The position numbers were made by a program, and so were the translations under genes. From positions 1 to 44,609 of the forward strand of contig JAFWZG010000050.1 in the NCBI GenBank assembly GCA_017517385.1: a stretch of DNA of 44,609 nt, given 5' to 3'. Origin of the DNA: Akkermansia sp. (lineage in GTDB: Bacteria > Verrucomicrobiota > Verrucomicrobiia > Verrucomicrobiales > Akkermansiaceae). Positions 8,222 through 16,904 of the stretch are shown here, in pieces (positions within the stretch are counted from its first letter, which is position 1; every line of letters starts with the position of its first letter). The notes below the pieces were generated by a model, which was not told where the DNA came from, did not search any database, and worked only from the letters and a program-made list of their open reading frames with translations.

Positions 8222-9439
8222 TCAGAACTTGTGCTGCTCGCCGTAACCGTAGTGCTCGGCGATGTAATCGACGTCCTTATCACCGCGGCCGGAGCAGTTC
8301 GCCAGAATAGCGCCCGTGCCCATCTCGCGGGCCTTGCGCATGGCGAATGCCACTGCGTGGGAACTTTCCAGAGCTGGGATGATACCTTCATAACGGCTCA
8401 GCTTGAAGAAGGCGTCCACGGCCTCGGCGTCAGATACGCCATCATACTTCACGCGACCAATGTCACGCAGGTATGCGTGCTCCGGCCCCACGGAGGGGTA
8501 ATCCAGACCACTGGCGATGGAGTATACCGGCGCGGGCTCGTTATCTTCGTCCTTCAGCATGATGCTGTTGAAGCCGTGCATGATGCCTTCCTCGCCATAT
8601 TTCATGGAGGCTGCGTGGTCACCGAGCTTTTCGCTCTTGCCCATGGGCTCAATGCCGTAGATGTCCACCGGGTCATCCAAGAAGGCAGGGAACATACCCA
8701 TGGCGTTAGAGCCACCGCCCACGCAGGCGCAAACCACGTCCGGAAGAATGCCGGTCATCTCAATGAACTGTTCTCTGGCCTCGGCGCCTACCACCATCTG
8801 GAAGTCTCTCACCATCATTGGGAAGGGGTGCGGACCGAGTACGGAGCCGATGCAGTAGATAGCCGTCTTGTAATCACGCTGGTAGGCCTCAAAGGCGGAG
8901 TCTACAGCTTCTTTGAGTGTACGCAGGCCATGCTTCACGCATACCACGTTTGCCCCTAGCATCTTCATGCGAGTGACGTTCGGGGCCTGTTTGGCGATAT
9001 CGACTTCACCCATGTGAATTTCACACTCCAGCCCGAAGTAGGCAGCCGCCGTGGCTAATGCCACACCGTGCTGACCGGCTCCGGTTTCAGCAATAATCTT
9101 CTTCTTGCCCATGAACTTAGCCAGTAGGCCTTCACCCATACAGTGGTTCAGTTTGTGTGCACCGGTGTGGTTCAGGTCTTCGCGTTTCAGATAAATCTGG
9201 GCACCCCCATTGAGGCGGGAGAGGCGTTCGCAGTGATATACGGGAGTGGGGCGGCCTTGGAATTGCTTGCGGATGCGGCGCAGCTCGTTGATGAACTGAG
9301 CTGAGTGGCAAATGCTGTTGTATGCTTCCGTGATTTCCTTAAAGGCAGGCTCGAGCTCGGCCGGCAAATAGGCGCCGCCAAAGCGCCCGTAAAAACCATT
9401 CTTGTCCGGGTGGTGCCGGAGATATGTTCTGAAATCCAT
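8222..9439 (-). CDS. trpB: Tryptophan synthase beta chain
   Basis: 405 residues, standard for TrpB. Makes tryptophan from indole and serine with PLP. Landmarks are GRFGGAYLP at 18-26, [14 protein letters not shown] with PLP lysine Lys96, [10 protein letters not shown], the phosphate loop GGGSNAMG and SGRGDKD near the end. It stands alone: trpA and other trp genes are not adjacent, and no leader peptide or T-box is visible upstream. Its neighbours are the convergent mrp gene and a divergent secreted protein. Confidence 0.96.
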   Translation of the reverse strand: MDFRTYLRHHPDKNGFYGRFGGAYLPAELEPAFKEITEAYNSICHSAQFINELRRIRKQFQGRPTPVYHCERLSRLNGGAQIYLKREDLNHTGAHKLNHCMGEGLLAKFMGKKKIIAETGAGQHGVALATAAAYFGLECEIHMGEVDIAKQAPNVTRMKMLGANVVCVKHGLRTLKEAVDSAFEAYQRDYKTAIYCIGSVLGPHPFPMMVRDFQMVVGAEAREQFIEMTGILPDVVCACVGGGSNAMGMFPAFLDDPVDIYGIEPMGKSEKLGDHAASMKYGEEGIMHGFNSIMLKDEDNEPAPVYSIASGLDYPSVGPEHAYLRDIGRVKYDGVSDAEAVDAFFKLSRYEGIIPALESSHAVAFAMRKAREMGTGAILANCSGRGDKDVDYIAEHYGYGEQHKF

Positions 9440-9466
9440 AGACTAAAAAATTATGAGAGCGGGGGT

Positions 9467-9495
9467 ATTTTAGCTCATGGTGCCTGTCATGACAA
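9467..9495 (-). promoter_or_regulatory. trpB promoter
   Basis: Minus strand TTGTCA (9495-9490), 17 bp spacer, TAAAAT (9472-9467). The leader before the start at 9439 is about 20 bases, too short for an attenuator. Confidence 0.68.
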
Positions 9496-9558
9496 GTCAA
9501 AATCATGTCGGTATGAGTTCATTACCCAAGTTTTTTTACTTGTTTGTGCATTCGCGGC

Positions 9559-9586
9559 TTGAAAAAATTGACGAGATGAGTATAAT
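9559..9586 (+). promoter_or_regulatory. Promoter of the secreted protein at 9597
   Basis: TTGAAA (9559-9564), 16 bp spacer, consensus TATAAT (9581-9586). Ten bases separate the -10 box from ATG 9597, so any leader is only a few bases long. The position also rules out the longer frame starting at 9477. Confidence 0.65.
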
Positions 9587-9596
9587 ACTTGCGACA

Positions 9597-10529
9597 ATGA
9601 AGCATTCGCTCTTTACCGCCAGTTCTGCTCTTCTGCTGGGATTTAATGTGCCCACTGCAGTTGCCGAGAATGCCGATGTGAATGCGGACACCGTGGGGGT
9701 GACTGATAATAAGTCCGAAAGCGTTGGTAATGAGTTGCTGCAGGTAACCAATGAAATGTGGTTCCTCCTCTCTGCTATTACGGACCGCGGTAGTGCAGAT
9801 GCCGCTGTAGCCCGCTTTGACGAACTCATTACTAGATCCGAGATTATTAGTAACAGCCTTTTTGCAGCTGATGGACTTGGTCAGGATTTAGAGGCTCTTG
9901 ATATGCTTCACTACCGAATTGCAGAATCATTGGAGGAGCTTCATTCGGAGTTTGTGAGTTTGGCTCGCGCTCGTTGTTACGGCTCCTCGCAGATGATTGC
10001 TTGCTTCCATCGCGCGGTTGAAGCCGGCCTGATAGATGCCGACGTGGTGGATGGTCTGTCCGTACCCGGTCCGCCTCTTACTGAGAGAGAAGCTCGTTTG
10101 GAGCTGGCTCGTTTCAAAAATTTGGAGGCGCCTGACCGCGAGGTCGTGGAAGTGCTGCAGTGTGTGCAGGATTCTCGCTCTGCGGATAATGTTGTGGAGC
10201 GGGTCCTCGCTTTGTCGAGGCGTCTGAATGAGCTCAGGCCGGATGAGGCGTTGGTTAATCGTTCATTTTCTCCCGCTTCTGAGCGCAAAGCTCAGGATGC
10301 TTATGCTCCCATAGAGCCTCTCCTCTGGAACATCCGCTCAGAGATTGTGCGTATTGCTTCTCTGCCCGGGTATGAGGATTCCTCGTACGATAAGTTTTCT
10401 GATGCCTTGGATCTTTTGTATGAAAGCCTGGGCGCCACTCACAGCCAATGGTTCGGTACCGTGTTCGATGAATGTTTCCGGTCTGATTTGCATGAGGCTT
10501 TGCGAGAGAACGCTACTACTTCAAATTAA
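9597..10529 (+). CDS. Secreted protein of unknown function
   Basis: 310 residues. A signal peptide is evident (MKHSLFTASSALLLGFNVPT, then AVAEN; cleavage likely after AVA at about 23), so the product is exported. The rest is helical, acidic and without motifs I recognise. Single cysteines occur in RCYGSS, MIACFH and LQCVQD, and SPASERKAQDAYAP falls near the middle. The chosen ATG is 10 bases past the -10 box; the frame is open 120 bases further up but crosses the promoter. Gap to gatB is 33 bases, so read-through into gatB is possible. Confidence 0.75.
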   Translation: MKHSLFTASSALLLGFNVPTAVAENADVNADTVGVTDNKSESVGNELLQVTNEMWFLLSAITDRGSADAAVARFDELITRSEIISNSLFAADGLGQDLEALDMLHYRIAESLEELHSEFVSLARARCYGSSQMIACFHRAVEAGLIDADVVDGLSVPGPPLTEREARLELARFKNLEAPDREVVEVLQCVQDSRSADNVVERVLALSRRLNELRPDEALVNRSFSPASERKAQDAYAPIEPLLWNIRSEIVRIASLPGYEDSSYDKFSDALDLLYESLGATHSQWFGTVFDECFRSDLHEALRENATTSN

Positions 10530-10562
10530 TACTATACACAGATAAATAACCCCCTCAGCACA

Positions 10563-12029
10563 ATGCCTGTTTCTGATTACCTTGTGACAATTGGTCTGGA
10601 AGTTCATTGCCAGATTAAGACCGCCACCAAGATGTTCTGTTCCTGCAAGGCCGGCTTCGGATATGAGCCGAATACTAACGTGTGCCCGACATGCCTTGGC
10701 ATGCCCGGCGCTCTGCCTGTGCTTAATAAGTTTGCCATTGAGCGTACTGTCCTCACCGGTTTGATGCTGGGCTGCAGCATGCCCCCCGTTTCCAAGTGGG
10801 ACCGTAAGAACTACTTCTATGCTGATATGCCCAAGAATTATCAGACCAGCCAGCTGGATTTGCCACTCTGCATTGGTGGTGAGGTGCCGCTATACTCTTG
10901 GGCATACCCTGCTGATGCCAAGGTGAAGACTGAGGGCGCTGTGGTTCGTACTGTGAAGCTTGATCACATCCATTTGGAGGAGGACGCCGCCAAGCTCACG
11001 CACTATGGCTCGTATTCTCTGGTAGATTATAACCGCGGCGGTACTCCTCTCATGGAGATTGTGTCCGCTCCTGATCTTACCAGCCCGGAAGAAACTTATG
11101 CATACCTGAAGAGCTTGCAGCAGATTCTCATCTGCGGCGGCATTTCTGATGCCGATATGGAGAAGGGCCAGATGCGCTGTGACGTGAACGTTTCCCTGCG
11201 TCCCAAGGGCCAGCAGGAGCTCGGTGCCAAGATTGAGATGAAGAACATCAACTCCATGTCCGCCGCTCGCCGTGCTCTCATTTATGAAATCGCCCGTCAG
11301 GCTGATGAGCTGGACCGCGGCATTGCTCAGGTGCAGTCCACTCGCCGTTGGGATGATGATTTGGGTGAAAGCATCGTGATGCGTACAAAGGAGAATGCTC
11401 ACGATTACCGTTATCACACTTGCCCGGATTTGATTCCTGTGCATACCTCTGAATATGTGGAGAAGATGCAGCAGGAAATGCCTGAGCTTCCGGACGCTCG
11501 CCAGCAGCGCCTGATGAACCAGTACAGCCTGCCCGTGGCGGATGCTAATACTCTCGTGGCGGATGCTCAGCTCTGCGCCTATTTTGAGGAGGCTGCAGCT
11601 GCCACAAAGGCTCCGCGTAAGGTGGCGAACTGGCTTATCAATATCTTCCCCTCGGTTCTTGCTGAGAAGGAGTGTGTCATTGAAGACTGCCCTGTGGCTC
11701 CCACTGCACTTGCCGGGCTGGTGGATGTGGTGGAGGAAGGTATCTGCTCCGTGAGCCAGGCCCGTGAGGTGCTGGAGGTTCTCTGGAATGCCCCGGAGCA
11801 GACGGCCGCAGCTGCCGCCGCAAGCCTGGGCTACAAGAAGGCTGATAGCGGTGCGCTTGAGGCTCTGGTGGAGAAGGTTATCACCGAGAACCCGGATATG
11901 GTAGAGCGTGTGAAAGGCGGTAATACCAAGCTTATCAATGCTCTTACCGGTCAGGTGATGAAGAACAGTAATCCCAAGCCGAATCCTAAGCTGGTCACAG
12001 AAATCCTCATGGCCAAGCTTGGTCTGTAA
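10563..12029 (+). CDS. gatB: Aspartyl/glutamyl-tRNA amidotransferase subunit B
   Basis: 488 residues. GatB is the kinase-like subunit of GatCAB, which converts Glu-tRNA(Gln) and/or Asp-tRNA(Asn) to the amide forms. It starts with VTIGLEVHCQI and has the zinc-type cysteines Cys25, Cys27, Cys41 and Cys44 (MFCSC ... NVCPTCLGMPG), then RKNYFYADMPKNYQ and the C-terminal YqeY-like helical domain ending in LVTEILMAKLGL. gatA and gatC are not nearby. The umuC-like gene begins 5 bases after its stop. Confidence 0.96.
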   Translation: MPVSDYLVTIGLEVHCQIKTATKMFCSCKAGFGYEPNTNVCPTCLGMPGALPVLNKFAIERTVLTGLMLGCSMPPVSKWDRKNYFYADMPKNYQTSQLDLPLCIGGEVPLYSWAYPADAKVKTEGAVVRTVKLDHIHLEEDAAKLTHYGSYSLVDYNRGGTPLMEIVSAPDLTSPEETYAYLKSLQQILICGGISDADMEKGQMRCDVNVSLRPKGQQELGAKIEMKNINSMSAARRALIYEIARQADELDRGIAQVQSTRRWDDDLGESIVMRTKENAHDYRYHTCPDLIPVHTSEYVEKMQQEMPELPDARQQRLMNQYSLPVADANTLVADAQLCAYFEEAAAATKAPRKVANWLINIFPSVLAEKECVIEDCPVAPTALAGLVDVVEEGICSVSQAREVLEVLWNAPEQTAAAAAASLGYKKADSGALEALVEKVITENPDMVERVKGGNTKLINALTGQVMKNSNPKPNPKLVTEILMAKLGL

Positions 12030-12034
12030 AGGCA

Positions 12035-13276
12035 GTGTACCTCCTTTTTGACTGCAATAATTTTTTTGCAAGCTGCGAGCAGGTGTTCCGCCCGGATTGG
12101 CGGCGGCGCCCGCTCGTAGTGCTTTCTAATAATGATGGCTGCGTTATCTCCCGTAGTCCGGAGGCTAAGGCTATGGGGATTGCCATGGGTGAGCCTCTCT
12201 TCAAATGCCGCGAACGCTTGGAGGCTGCTAATGCTGTTATCTGCTCGGCAAACTTTCCGTTGTATGCGGATTTGTCGGATCGCATTATGTGCATGTTGGA
12301 GGAGGCTTTGCCTTCCGTGCAGCAGTACAGCATAGATGAAGCCTTTGCTTACGTAGATAAAGAGCGTGATTGGGTGCCCTTTTGCCGCGAGCTTCGGGCA
12401 TCTATTCGCCGGGGAACCGGCGTGACGGTAAGTGTGGGGATTGCGCCCACTCGTACGCTGTGCAAGTTGGCTAATGAAACAGCCAAACATCGCTCGGAAC
12501 TGGATGGGGTGCTGGCGCTTTCCTCTCCGGAAGTCTGGCGCCCGCTGCTGGCGGATACTCCGGTGGGAGAAGTGTGGGGGGTAGGGCGTCGGCTGGCCCC
12601 GCGCATGCATGCGCTAGGTATTCGAACGGCAGCCGGGCTGGCCGCTAGTGGGCTGCAGTACTTGCGAAAGCACTTCGGTGTGCATGGCGAGCGCCTTGCT
12701 CTGGAGCTGAATGGTACCTCTTGTCTGGACGCGGAGCTTGCGCCGGAACGTCAGCAGGTGATGGTATCTCGCTCGTTGAAAGAAGGCGTATCCGAGTTTG
12801 CTTCCTTGCGTGAGGTGCTGTGCCGTTTTGTGGAAAAAGCCGCTCGTATTCTGCGAGAGGAGGGGATGATGGCATCTTCTCTGTATGTGGTACTGCGGAC
12901 GTCCCGATTCCGAGACGAGGCGAACCTGTACGCCGCGAATCAGGGGGTGGTTTTGCCGTTTCCTACGGATGATACACGGGTCTTCACTCGTTATGCTGCG
13001 GCCCTGCTGGATAATCTATACCGCCCCGGCTTTGAATACAAGAAAGTGGGCGTGTTACTCACCGAGCTTCAGAAATGCGAGCACGTACAACCCACGTTCG
13101 AGCACCCGAACGTGGCTCCCAGCAAGCTGATGGCCGTGCTGGATAAGCTCCAGCAGGCAGGGCATGATATTCACTTCGCTAATCAGGGAAATACCACGCT
13201 GTGGAACCGCTCCTACGTCAGCCCCGCATATACGACCAGCTGGAAGCATGTTCCGGAAACTTCGCCTTACTTGTAA
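12035..13276 (+). CDS. umuC: Y-family DNA polymerase, UmuC (Pol V catalytic subunit) type
   Basis: 413 residues. Error-prone translesion polymerase. The N-terminus MYLLFDCNNFFASCEQ and the catalytic YSIDEAF (Asp101, Glu102) match UmuC. A helix-hairpin-helix region (WGVGRRLAPRMHALGI) and the C-terminal UmuC tail (SPAYTTSWKHVPE) follow. Start is GTG 12035, 5 bases after gatB; a weak AAAGG lies just before it. No umuD and no SOS-type operator is visible close by, so expression through the gatB transcript is likely. A regulated promoter inside gatB cannot be excluded. Confidence 0.9.
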   Translation: MYLLFDCNNFFASCEQVFRPDWRRRPLVVLSNNDGCVISRSPEAKAMGIAMGEPLFKCRERLEAANAVICSANFPLYADLSDRIMCMLEEALPSVQQYSIDEAFAYVDKERDWVPFCRELRASIRRGTGVTVSVGIAPTRTLCKLANETAKHRSELDGVLALSSPEVWRPLLADTPVGEVWGVGRRLAPRMHALGIRTAAGLAASGLQYLRKHFGVHGERLALELNGTSCLDAELAPERQQVMVSRSLKEGVSEFASLREVLCRFVEKAARILREEGMMASSLYVVLRTSRFRDEANLYAANQGVVLPFPTDDTRVFTRYAAALLDNLYRPGFEYKKVGVLLTELQKCEHVQPTFEHPNVAPSKLMAVLDKLQQAGHDIHFANQGNTTLWNRSYVSPAYTTSWKHVPETSPYL

Positions 13277-13325
13277 AGTCTCTCCCCCTGTGTGCAGAAT
13301 ATTGCTGATAATGTTGCTTATTGGT

Positions 13326-13359
13326 GCAAAAATATAGGCGGCATTGGTGCCGCCTATAT
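13326..13359 (-). terminator. Terminator of the lnt operon
   Basis: A perfect 12 bp stem (13332-13343 with 13348-13359) and 4-base loop. Read on the minus strand it is followed by TTTTTG, fitting the end of the lnt transcript. Confidence 0.8.
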
Positions 13360-13383
13360 AATCAGAAGCCTAGGAAATTACTT

Positions 13384-15309
13384 CTAGTTACTTTTTGCGT
13401 AGTATCGGTTGATGATGGGGGGCGCTGAGCACAGCAGAACGAGCAGGAGGCAGGCGATGACGGCCCAGTCTCCCAGCATGGCGTACAAGGTGAAGCCGGC
13501 ATTGCGATCCACCGGCAGCACGGCATAGCTATAGCCGGGCAGGTGGGGCGTGCCGTCAGCCTTCAGAAGCGCGTCAATGAAAGCACCGTTCGGTGCGATG
13601 GCGCAGGTTACGCCGCGGTTTGCGGCACGCACCATGCAGCGGCGCAGCTCGATGCAACGGAAGGCAGCATTTCGGGCTTGCTGTGCACCACATGCGGAGT
13701 TGCGGAACCAAGCGTCATTGCTTACGTTCACGATTACTTGGGGCCCCTTGCGCACAAACTTGGTAAGTAAATCGCCCACGGTATCTTCATAGCAGATGGC
13801 CGGTATGACTCCTACTTTTTCTTCCGTACCCGGAATGGTTACTTCAATGGGCTCATCACCGGTTCCCGGGTGGATTCCGTCGCCTACCTGCGTGCCGGTA
13901 ATTTCGGAGTAGGATTGGGAAATCCATTCCACGGAGTCAGCCAGCGGAATATACTCACCGAAGGGCATGAGATGCTGCTTGGAAACGGTGGTGATACTGT
14001 CAAAGTCCCCTGTAATGCAGGCCATGGAGTTGTACATGCCACGGCGAATAAGTTGATTATCTTCATTAATGAGGCGCTGTTCATCCACGCCGGTGAAGAG
14101 CGTGAAGCTCTGGCCTCCCATTTCCTGCACAAGTTTACGCACCATAGGCAGGCCTTCTTCACCCATAAAGATATCAGCGGTGTAGGCGTCCCTTTCCAGA
14201 GCGCCTGTGGAGATATTTCTCCAGATGGGGCATCCCATGGCACTTTCCGGCCAGACAACCCACAGCGGCAGCTGCTGTATGAAACCTAATTCCGGGTTCT
14301 CCATGGCCTTGCGCACGGTGTCACGCTGAATCTCATTGAAGGCGGCCATTGTGGCGCGCAGGTAAACACCATACTGGGAGATGCCGTTGGACATGCGGTC
14401 TATGGCATTCATCTCCGCGATATGTTCACCCTGATCCTTATTAATCTGCACGGCCATCACCGGCAGTTGTAGCGTGCTCTCCTTCTTCATGAGCTGAAGC
14501 GGAGAGTAAAGTCGGCTCAGGGTAAGACCACCTGTGAAGAGTAGGATAAGAATGACGACGGTGCCGTAAAAATCCCACGGGCGTCCAGCCTTACCGGCTC
14601 CTTTGAAGTGGTGTATGCAGCGGCGTACAGAGCAATAGATGATGACAGAGGTGAACACCGGCAGGAAGGAAAGGGCACTTGTGCCTACAAACTCCGCCCA
14701 CTGGGCGAAAGCTAACCCATCGTAGAGGGCCATGCCCAAGCTATTCCAGCTGAAGCCAAGAGTGCCGTGAGCCCTCATCCATTCGATGCAGACCCATAGT
14801 GCTGCACAGCCGGCAGCAGAGCGCAGGGTGGTAGCCATGTCCATCCAAGCCCATTTGCTCCAAGTGGATTTTTTTTCATCGGCGCTCATCCCTTCTGTTA
14901 CCGGCCCTTGTGTCAGGGCTGGGCGCAGCAGCGTGGCGGCTAGGGCAGCCCAAGCACCGATAAGCGTGGAATACACCGCCATGAGCGGAATGAATGCCAC
15001 AGCCAGAAACACGGGCAGGGGGATGCCAAAGGTGTAACCCACTTCCGGTATCCATGAGAAGCTCATGCAGTAATACCCCATGCCGTACAGCCAGCCCAAG
15101 CGGAACGCTCTCCACCACTTCGCCGGGCCGCACCACAGTACATACAGCAGTGGCAGCAGGGCTATCCACACTAGTTGACTGCAGTCATAGGGCACAAAGG
15201 CAAGTGCCATGATAACGCCGGCTGCAGGGCTGAGCAGCCAGTGCCACCACTTGCTTTCGCGCGGAGCTTCCGGTGTCTCTTTGTATGGGAAATGGCGTTT
15301 CCTGCTCAT
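13384..15309 (-). CDS. lnt: Apolipoprotein N-acyltransferase
   Basis: 641 residues, longer than the usual 500 or so. Transfers the third acyl chain to outer-membrane lipoproteins, acting in the inner membrane with a periplasmic nitrilase-like domain. Several membrane segments fill residues 25-265. The catalytic triad is visible as Glu355 (VVWPESAMG), Lys444 (KQHLMPFGEY) and Cys506 (AICYEDTVGD). Extra length comes partly from a polar insert at about 135-155 and an acidic stretch at 475-500. Its start overlaps the upstream stop as ATGA. Lipoproteins elsewhere in the window are plausible substrates. Confidence 0.93.
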   Translation of the reverse strand: MSRKRHFPYKETPEAPRESKWWHWLLSPAAGVIMALAFVPYDCSQLVWIALLPLLYVLWCGPAKWWRAFRLGWLYGMGYYCMSFSWIPEVGYTFGIPLPVFLAVAFIPLMAVYSTLIGAWAALAATLLRPALTQGPVTEGMSADEKKSTWSKWAWMDMATTLRSAAGCAALWVCIEWMRAHGTLGFSWNSLGMALYDGLAFAQWAEFVGTSALSFLPVFTSVIIYCSVRRCIHHFKGAGKAGRPWDFYGTVVILILLFTGGLTLSRLYSPLQLMKKESTLQLPVMAVQINKDQGEHIAEMNAIDRMSNGISQYGVYLRATMAAFNEIQRDTVRKAMENPELGFIQQLPLWVVWPESAMGCPIWRNISTGALERDAYTADIFMGEEGLPMVRKLVQEMGGQSFTLFTGVDEQRLINEDNQLIRRGMYNSMACITGDFDSITTVSKQHLMPFGEYIPLADSVEWISQSYSEITGTQVGDGIHPGTGDEPIEVTIPGTEEKVGVIPAICYEDTVGDLLTKFVRKGPQVIVNVSNDAWFRNSACGAQQARNAAFRCIELRRCMVRAANRGVTCAIAPNGAFIDALLKADGTPHLPGYSYAVLPVDRNAGFTLYAMLGDWAVIACLLLVLLCSAPPIINRYYAKSN

Positions 15310-15902
15310 TCTGCAGTGGGGATGATAGTTGTGTAACCTACATAGTGCGTAGCGTCATGCCCATCAGGACGAACCCATACCTGCAGACGCCACAGCGGTT
15401 CTTCCTCTCTGAGCCGGTGCAGTAGGTAGTCAGAGTTTTCTTTATACCCGCCTTCCAGCAAGATTGTTGCCGTATTACCTTCCACCTTCATGTTGACTTC
15501 ATCCTGCTTAACGAGCTGGCCGTCTCTGTAGCGGATGGCCAGCATGGGGCCTTGCTGAGCTTTGCGATTATCCAAAAAATTGAAAATGATAATACCGCTG
15601 CCGGAAAGTTCACCGGTTGTAATGGTGGCAACGGGGTAGTAGGACGTGCGCAGCTCCAATCTTGCATTACCTGCAGAATTTTTCCACTGCGCGTCGATGT
15701 CAGTTATCTCAACACCAGCTCGCTTGATGGGAAAAGACATTCCGCTCATTCTCCAGTGGGCTGTCGGGATATTCCTGTAGCTGTACAGTACCCCCCCCAG
15801 AACTGCCATGACCATTCCTCCAAAAAGTGTCAGGAAAATTATGTTCTTCCAGCCGATTTTTTTCAGGATTCCCGGTTCCTTTTTTTCATTTTCCTCTTGC
15901 AT
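15306..15902 (-). CDS. Single-pass membrane protein of unknown function, co-transcribed with lnt
   Basis: 198 residues from ATG 15902. A charged N-terminus (MQEENEKKEPG) precedes one membrane segment at about 20-40, then a predicted beta-rich extracytoplasmic domain starting at HWRMSGMSFP. The layout is loosely reminiscent of FixH-type proteins, but I see no diagnostic motif and do not assign it. It shares a 4-base ATGA overlap with lnt. The frame is open up to 16004, but the shorter start sits 6 bases after a -10 box and is favoured. Confidence 0.7.
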   Translation of the reverse strand: MQEENEKKEPGILKKIGWKNIIFLTLFGGMVMAVLGGVLYSYRNIPTAHWRMSGMSFPIKRAGVEITDIDAQWKNSAGNARLELRTSYYPVATITTGELSGSGIIIFNFLDNRKAQQGPMLAIRYRDGQLVKQDEVNMKVEGNTATILLEGGYKENSDYLLHRLREEEPLWRLQVWVRPDGHDATHYVGYTTIIPTAE

Positions 15903-15908
15903 GCACAC

Positions 15909-15937
15909 ATTTTGTACCGAAAAGTGCCTCGTTGCAA
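15909..15937 (-). promoter_or_regulatory. Promoter of the lnt operon
   Basis: Minus strand TTGCAA, 17 bp spacer, CAAAAT, then 6 bases to the ATG at 15902. The -10 box is imperfect, but the spacing equals that of terC, nadA and dsbD. Confidence 0.5.
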
Positions 15938-16005
15938 TAAAAAAAGATTGCATTCTTGAGAAAAATGGTAAAAATAGTGGTGGGCAACTAAGCCCGTTAC
16001 ACATT

Positions 16006-16239
16006 ATGGCCGATATTGACGAAAAAAACGAAAAGAATGTTCCCGGTAAGTTCTATGTCGACAGCAACTGCATCGACTGCGGGCTTTGCCGTGAGGTAGC
16101 CGGTGATTTCTTCGCTCTTGACGAAGATGAGGGCGTGTCCTACGTCTGCAAGCAGCCGGAGACGGATGAGGAGATTGAGCTCTGCACCGAGGCTAAGGAC
16201 GGCTGCCCCGTCGATTCCATCGGTGACGACGGCGAGTAA
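16006..16239 (+). CDS. Small [4Fe-4S] ferredoxin
   Basis: 77 residues, acidic. The cluster ligands are visible: CIDCGLC (CxxCxxC) near residue 22 and a distant CPVDSI cysteine near 67. These form a single [4Fe-4S] site as in monocluster ferredoxins. It is a soluble electron carrier; the partner is not shown by the context. The frame is open upstream to 15808, but homology starts at ATG 16006, and that upstream part is antisense to the divergent lnt operon. A strong terminator follows. Confidence 0.88.
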   Translation: MADIDEKNEKNVPGKFYVDSNCIDCGLCREVAGDFFALDEDEGVSYVCKQPETDEEIELCTEAKDGCPVDSIGDDGE

Positions 16240-16253
16240 AGCCCACCCCGGGA

Positions 16254-16282
16254 TTACCCGATATTCTCATTTTAACTATACA
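16254..16282 (+). promoter_or_regulatory. Possible promoter for the DUF721 gene
   Basis: TTACCC (16254-16259), 17 bp spacer, TATACA (16277-16282). If active, the RNA would begin within or just at the ferredoxin terminator hairpin. The -35 match is weak. Confidence 0.3.
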
Positions 16283-16284
16283 AT

Positions 16285-16321
16285 CGGCCCCGGCGGTAAA
16301 TACCGCCAGGGCCGCTTTTTT
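16285..16321 (+). terminator. Terminator after the ferredoxin gene, touching the next start codon
   Basis: Arms 16285-16296 and 16303-16314 form a GC-rich stem with one mismatch and a TAAATA loop, followed by TTTTTT (16316-16321). The T-run ends 3 bases before the ATG of the DUF721 gene at 16325, which is unusually close. Confidence 0.85.
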
Positions 16322-16324
16322 CTG

Positions 16325-16831
16325 ATGGCCACACCCCGAGGCAGAAAACGGAAGCCTGCACCTGTAGAGCCGGTGCCTTCTCCTCCTCCGCAAGCTCGCC
16401 GAGAGCCGGCAGGGTTGTACCATGAGGAAATGTTTTCCGATGGATCTATTCGCCCGGTGCGGAATACGAGCCGCTCTGAACGCGAGGCCGGGCAAGCCCT
16501 GTCTGATTTTTTCGGGGTCACACCACAGCTGAATCCTGCGGCTAATGTGCGCAGCATGGAGTCCGTTCTGGCTTCACTCATAAGCAAGTTGGATATCTCC
16601 GTGGCAGAGTATGCGCCGGAAGTTATGTCTGAAGCATGGTTGCGTGCGGTGGGGCCTTTCTTGGCAACAAAGGCGGAGCTTCTTTCTATTGCGAATAAGC
16701 AGGCCCGTATACGGACATCGCACCCAGCGGTGCGGTATGAGCTTACACGCCAGAAGACCGGCATTATTCGCTCCTTGAATGCAGTTCTTGGGGAGGGCTG
16801 CGTGACAAGTGTGGTGATTGTTCATGGCTGA
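16325..16831 (+). CDS. DUF721 / DciA-like protein
   Basis: 168 residues. The first 45 or so are basic and proline-rich (MATPRGRKRKPAPVEPVPSP). The C-terminal 90 residues match DUF721: EAWLRAVGPFLATKAELLSI, then AVRYELTRQKTGIIRSLNAVLG. The family includes DciA, which helps load the replicative helicase in bacteria lacking DnaC/DnaI. Length and the KH-like core fit, but the role is inferred. The ATG used lies 3 bases after the ferredoxin terminator; ATG 16429 or 16557 would be alternatives that still keep part of the domain. Confidence 0.78.
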   Translation: MATPRGRKRKPAPVEPVPSPPPQARREPAGLYHEEMFSDGSIRPVRNTSRSEREAGQALSDFFGVTPQLNPAANVRSMESVLASLISKLDISVAEYAPEVMSEAWLRAVGPFLATKAELLSIANKQARIRTSHPAVRYELTRQKTGIIRSLNAVLGEGCVTSVVIVHG

Positions 16832-16865
16832 ACACTCATCGCCCTGTGTGCGGAGATGAAGCGGC

Positions 16866-16894
16866 TTTACAAAGCCGCAGAAAGATGGTATGCT
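16866..16894 (+). promoter_or_regulatory. hemB promoter
   Basis: TTTACA (16866-16871), 17 bp spacer, TATGCT (16889-16894). The -35 lies in an 8 bp hairpin (16861-16868 with 16871-16878). The position makes the first two in-frame ATG codons (16890, 16896) unlikely starts. Confidence 0.6.
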
Positions 16895-16904
16895 CATGGG
16901 CGTC

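Noticed and set aside
9440..9500. Trp leader peptide or T-box before trpB.
   Set aside because: The leader is only about 20 bases, with no Trp codons or hairpins.
9477..9596. N-terminal extension of the secreted protein at 9597.
   Set aside because: It would cross a good promoter (9559-9586) and hide a clear signal peptide that begins at ATG 9597.
10890..12071. Long antisense frame across gatB.
   Set aside because: The composition mirrors gatB codons, and it runs through a conserved gene without its own signals.
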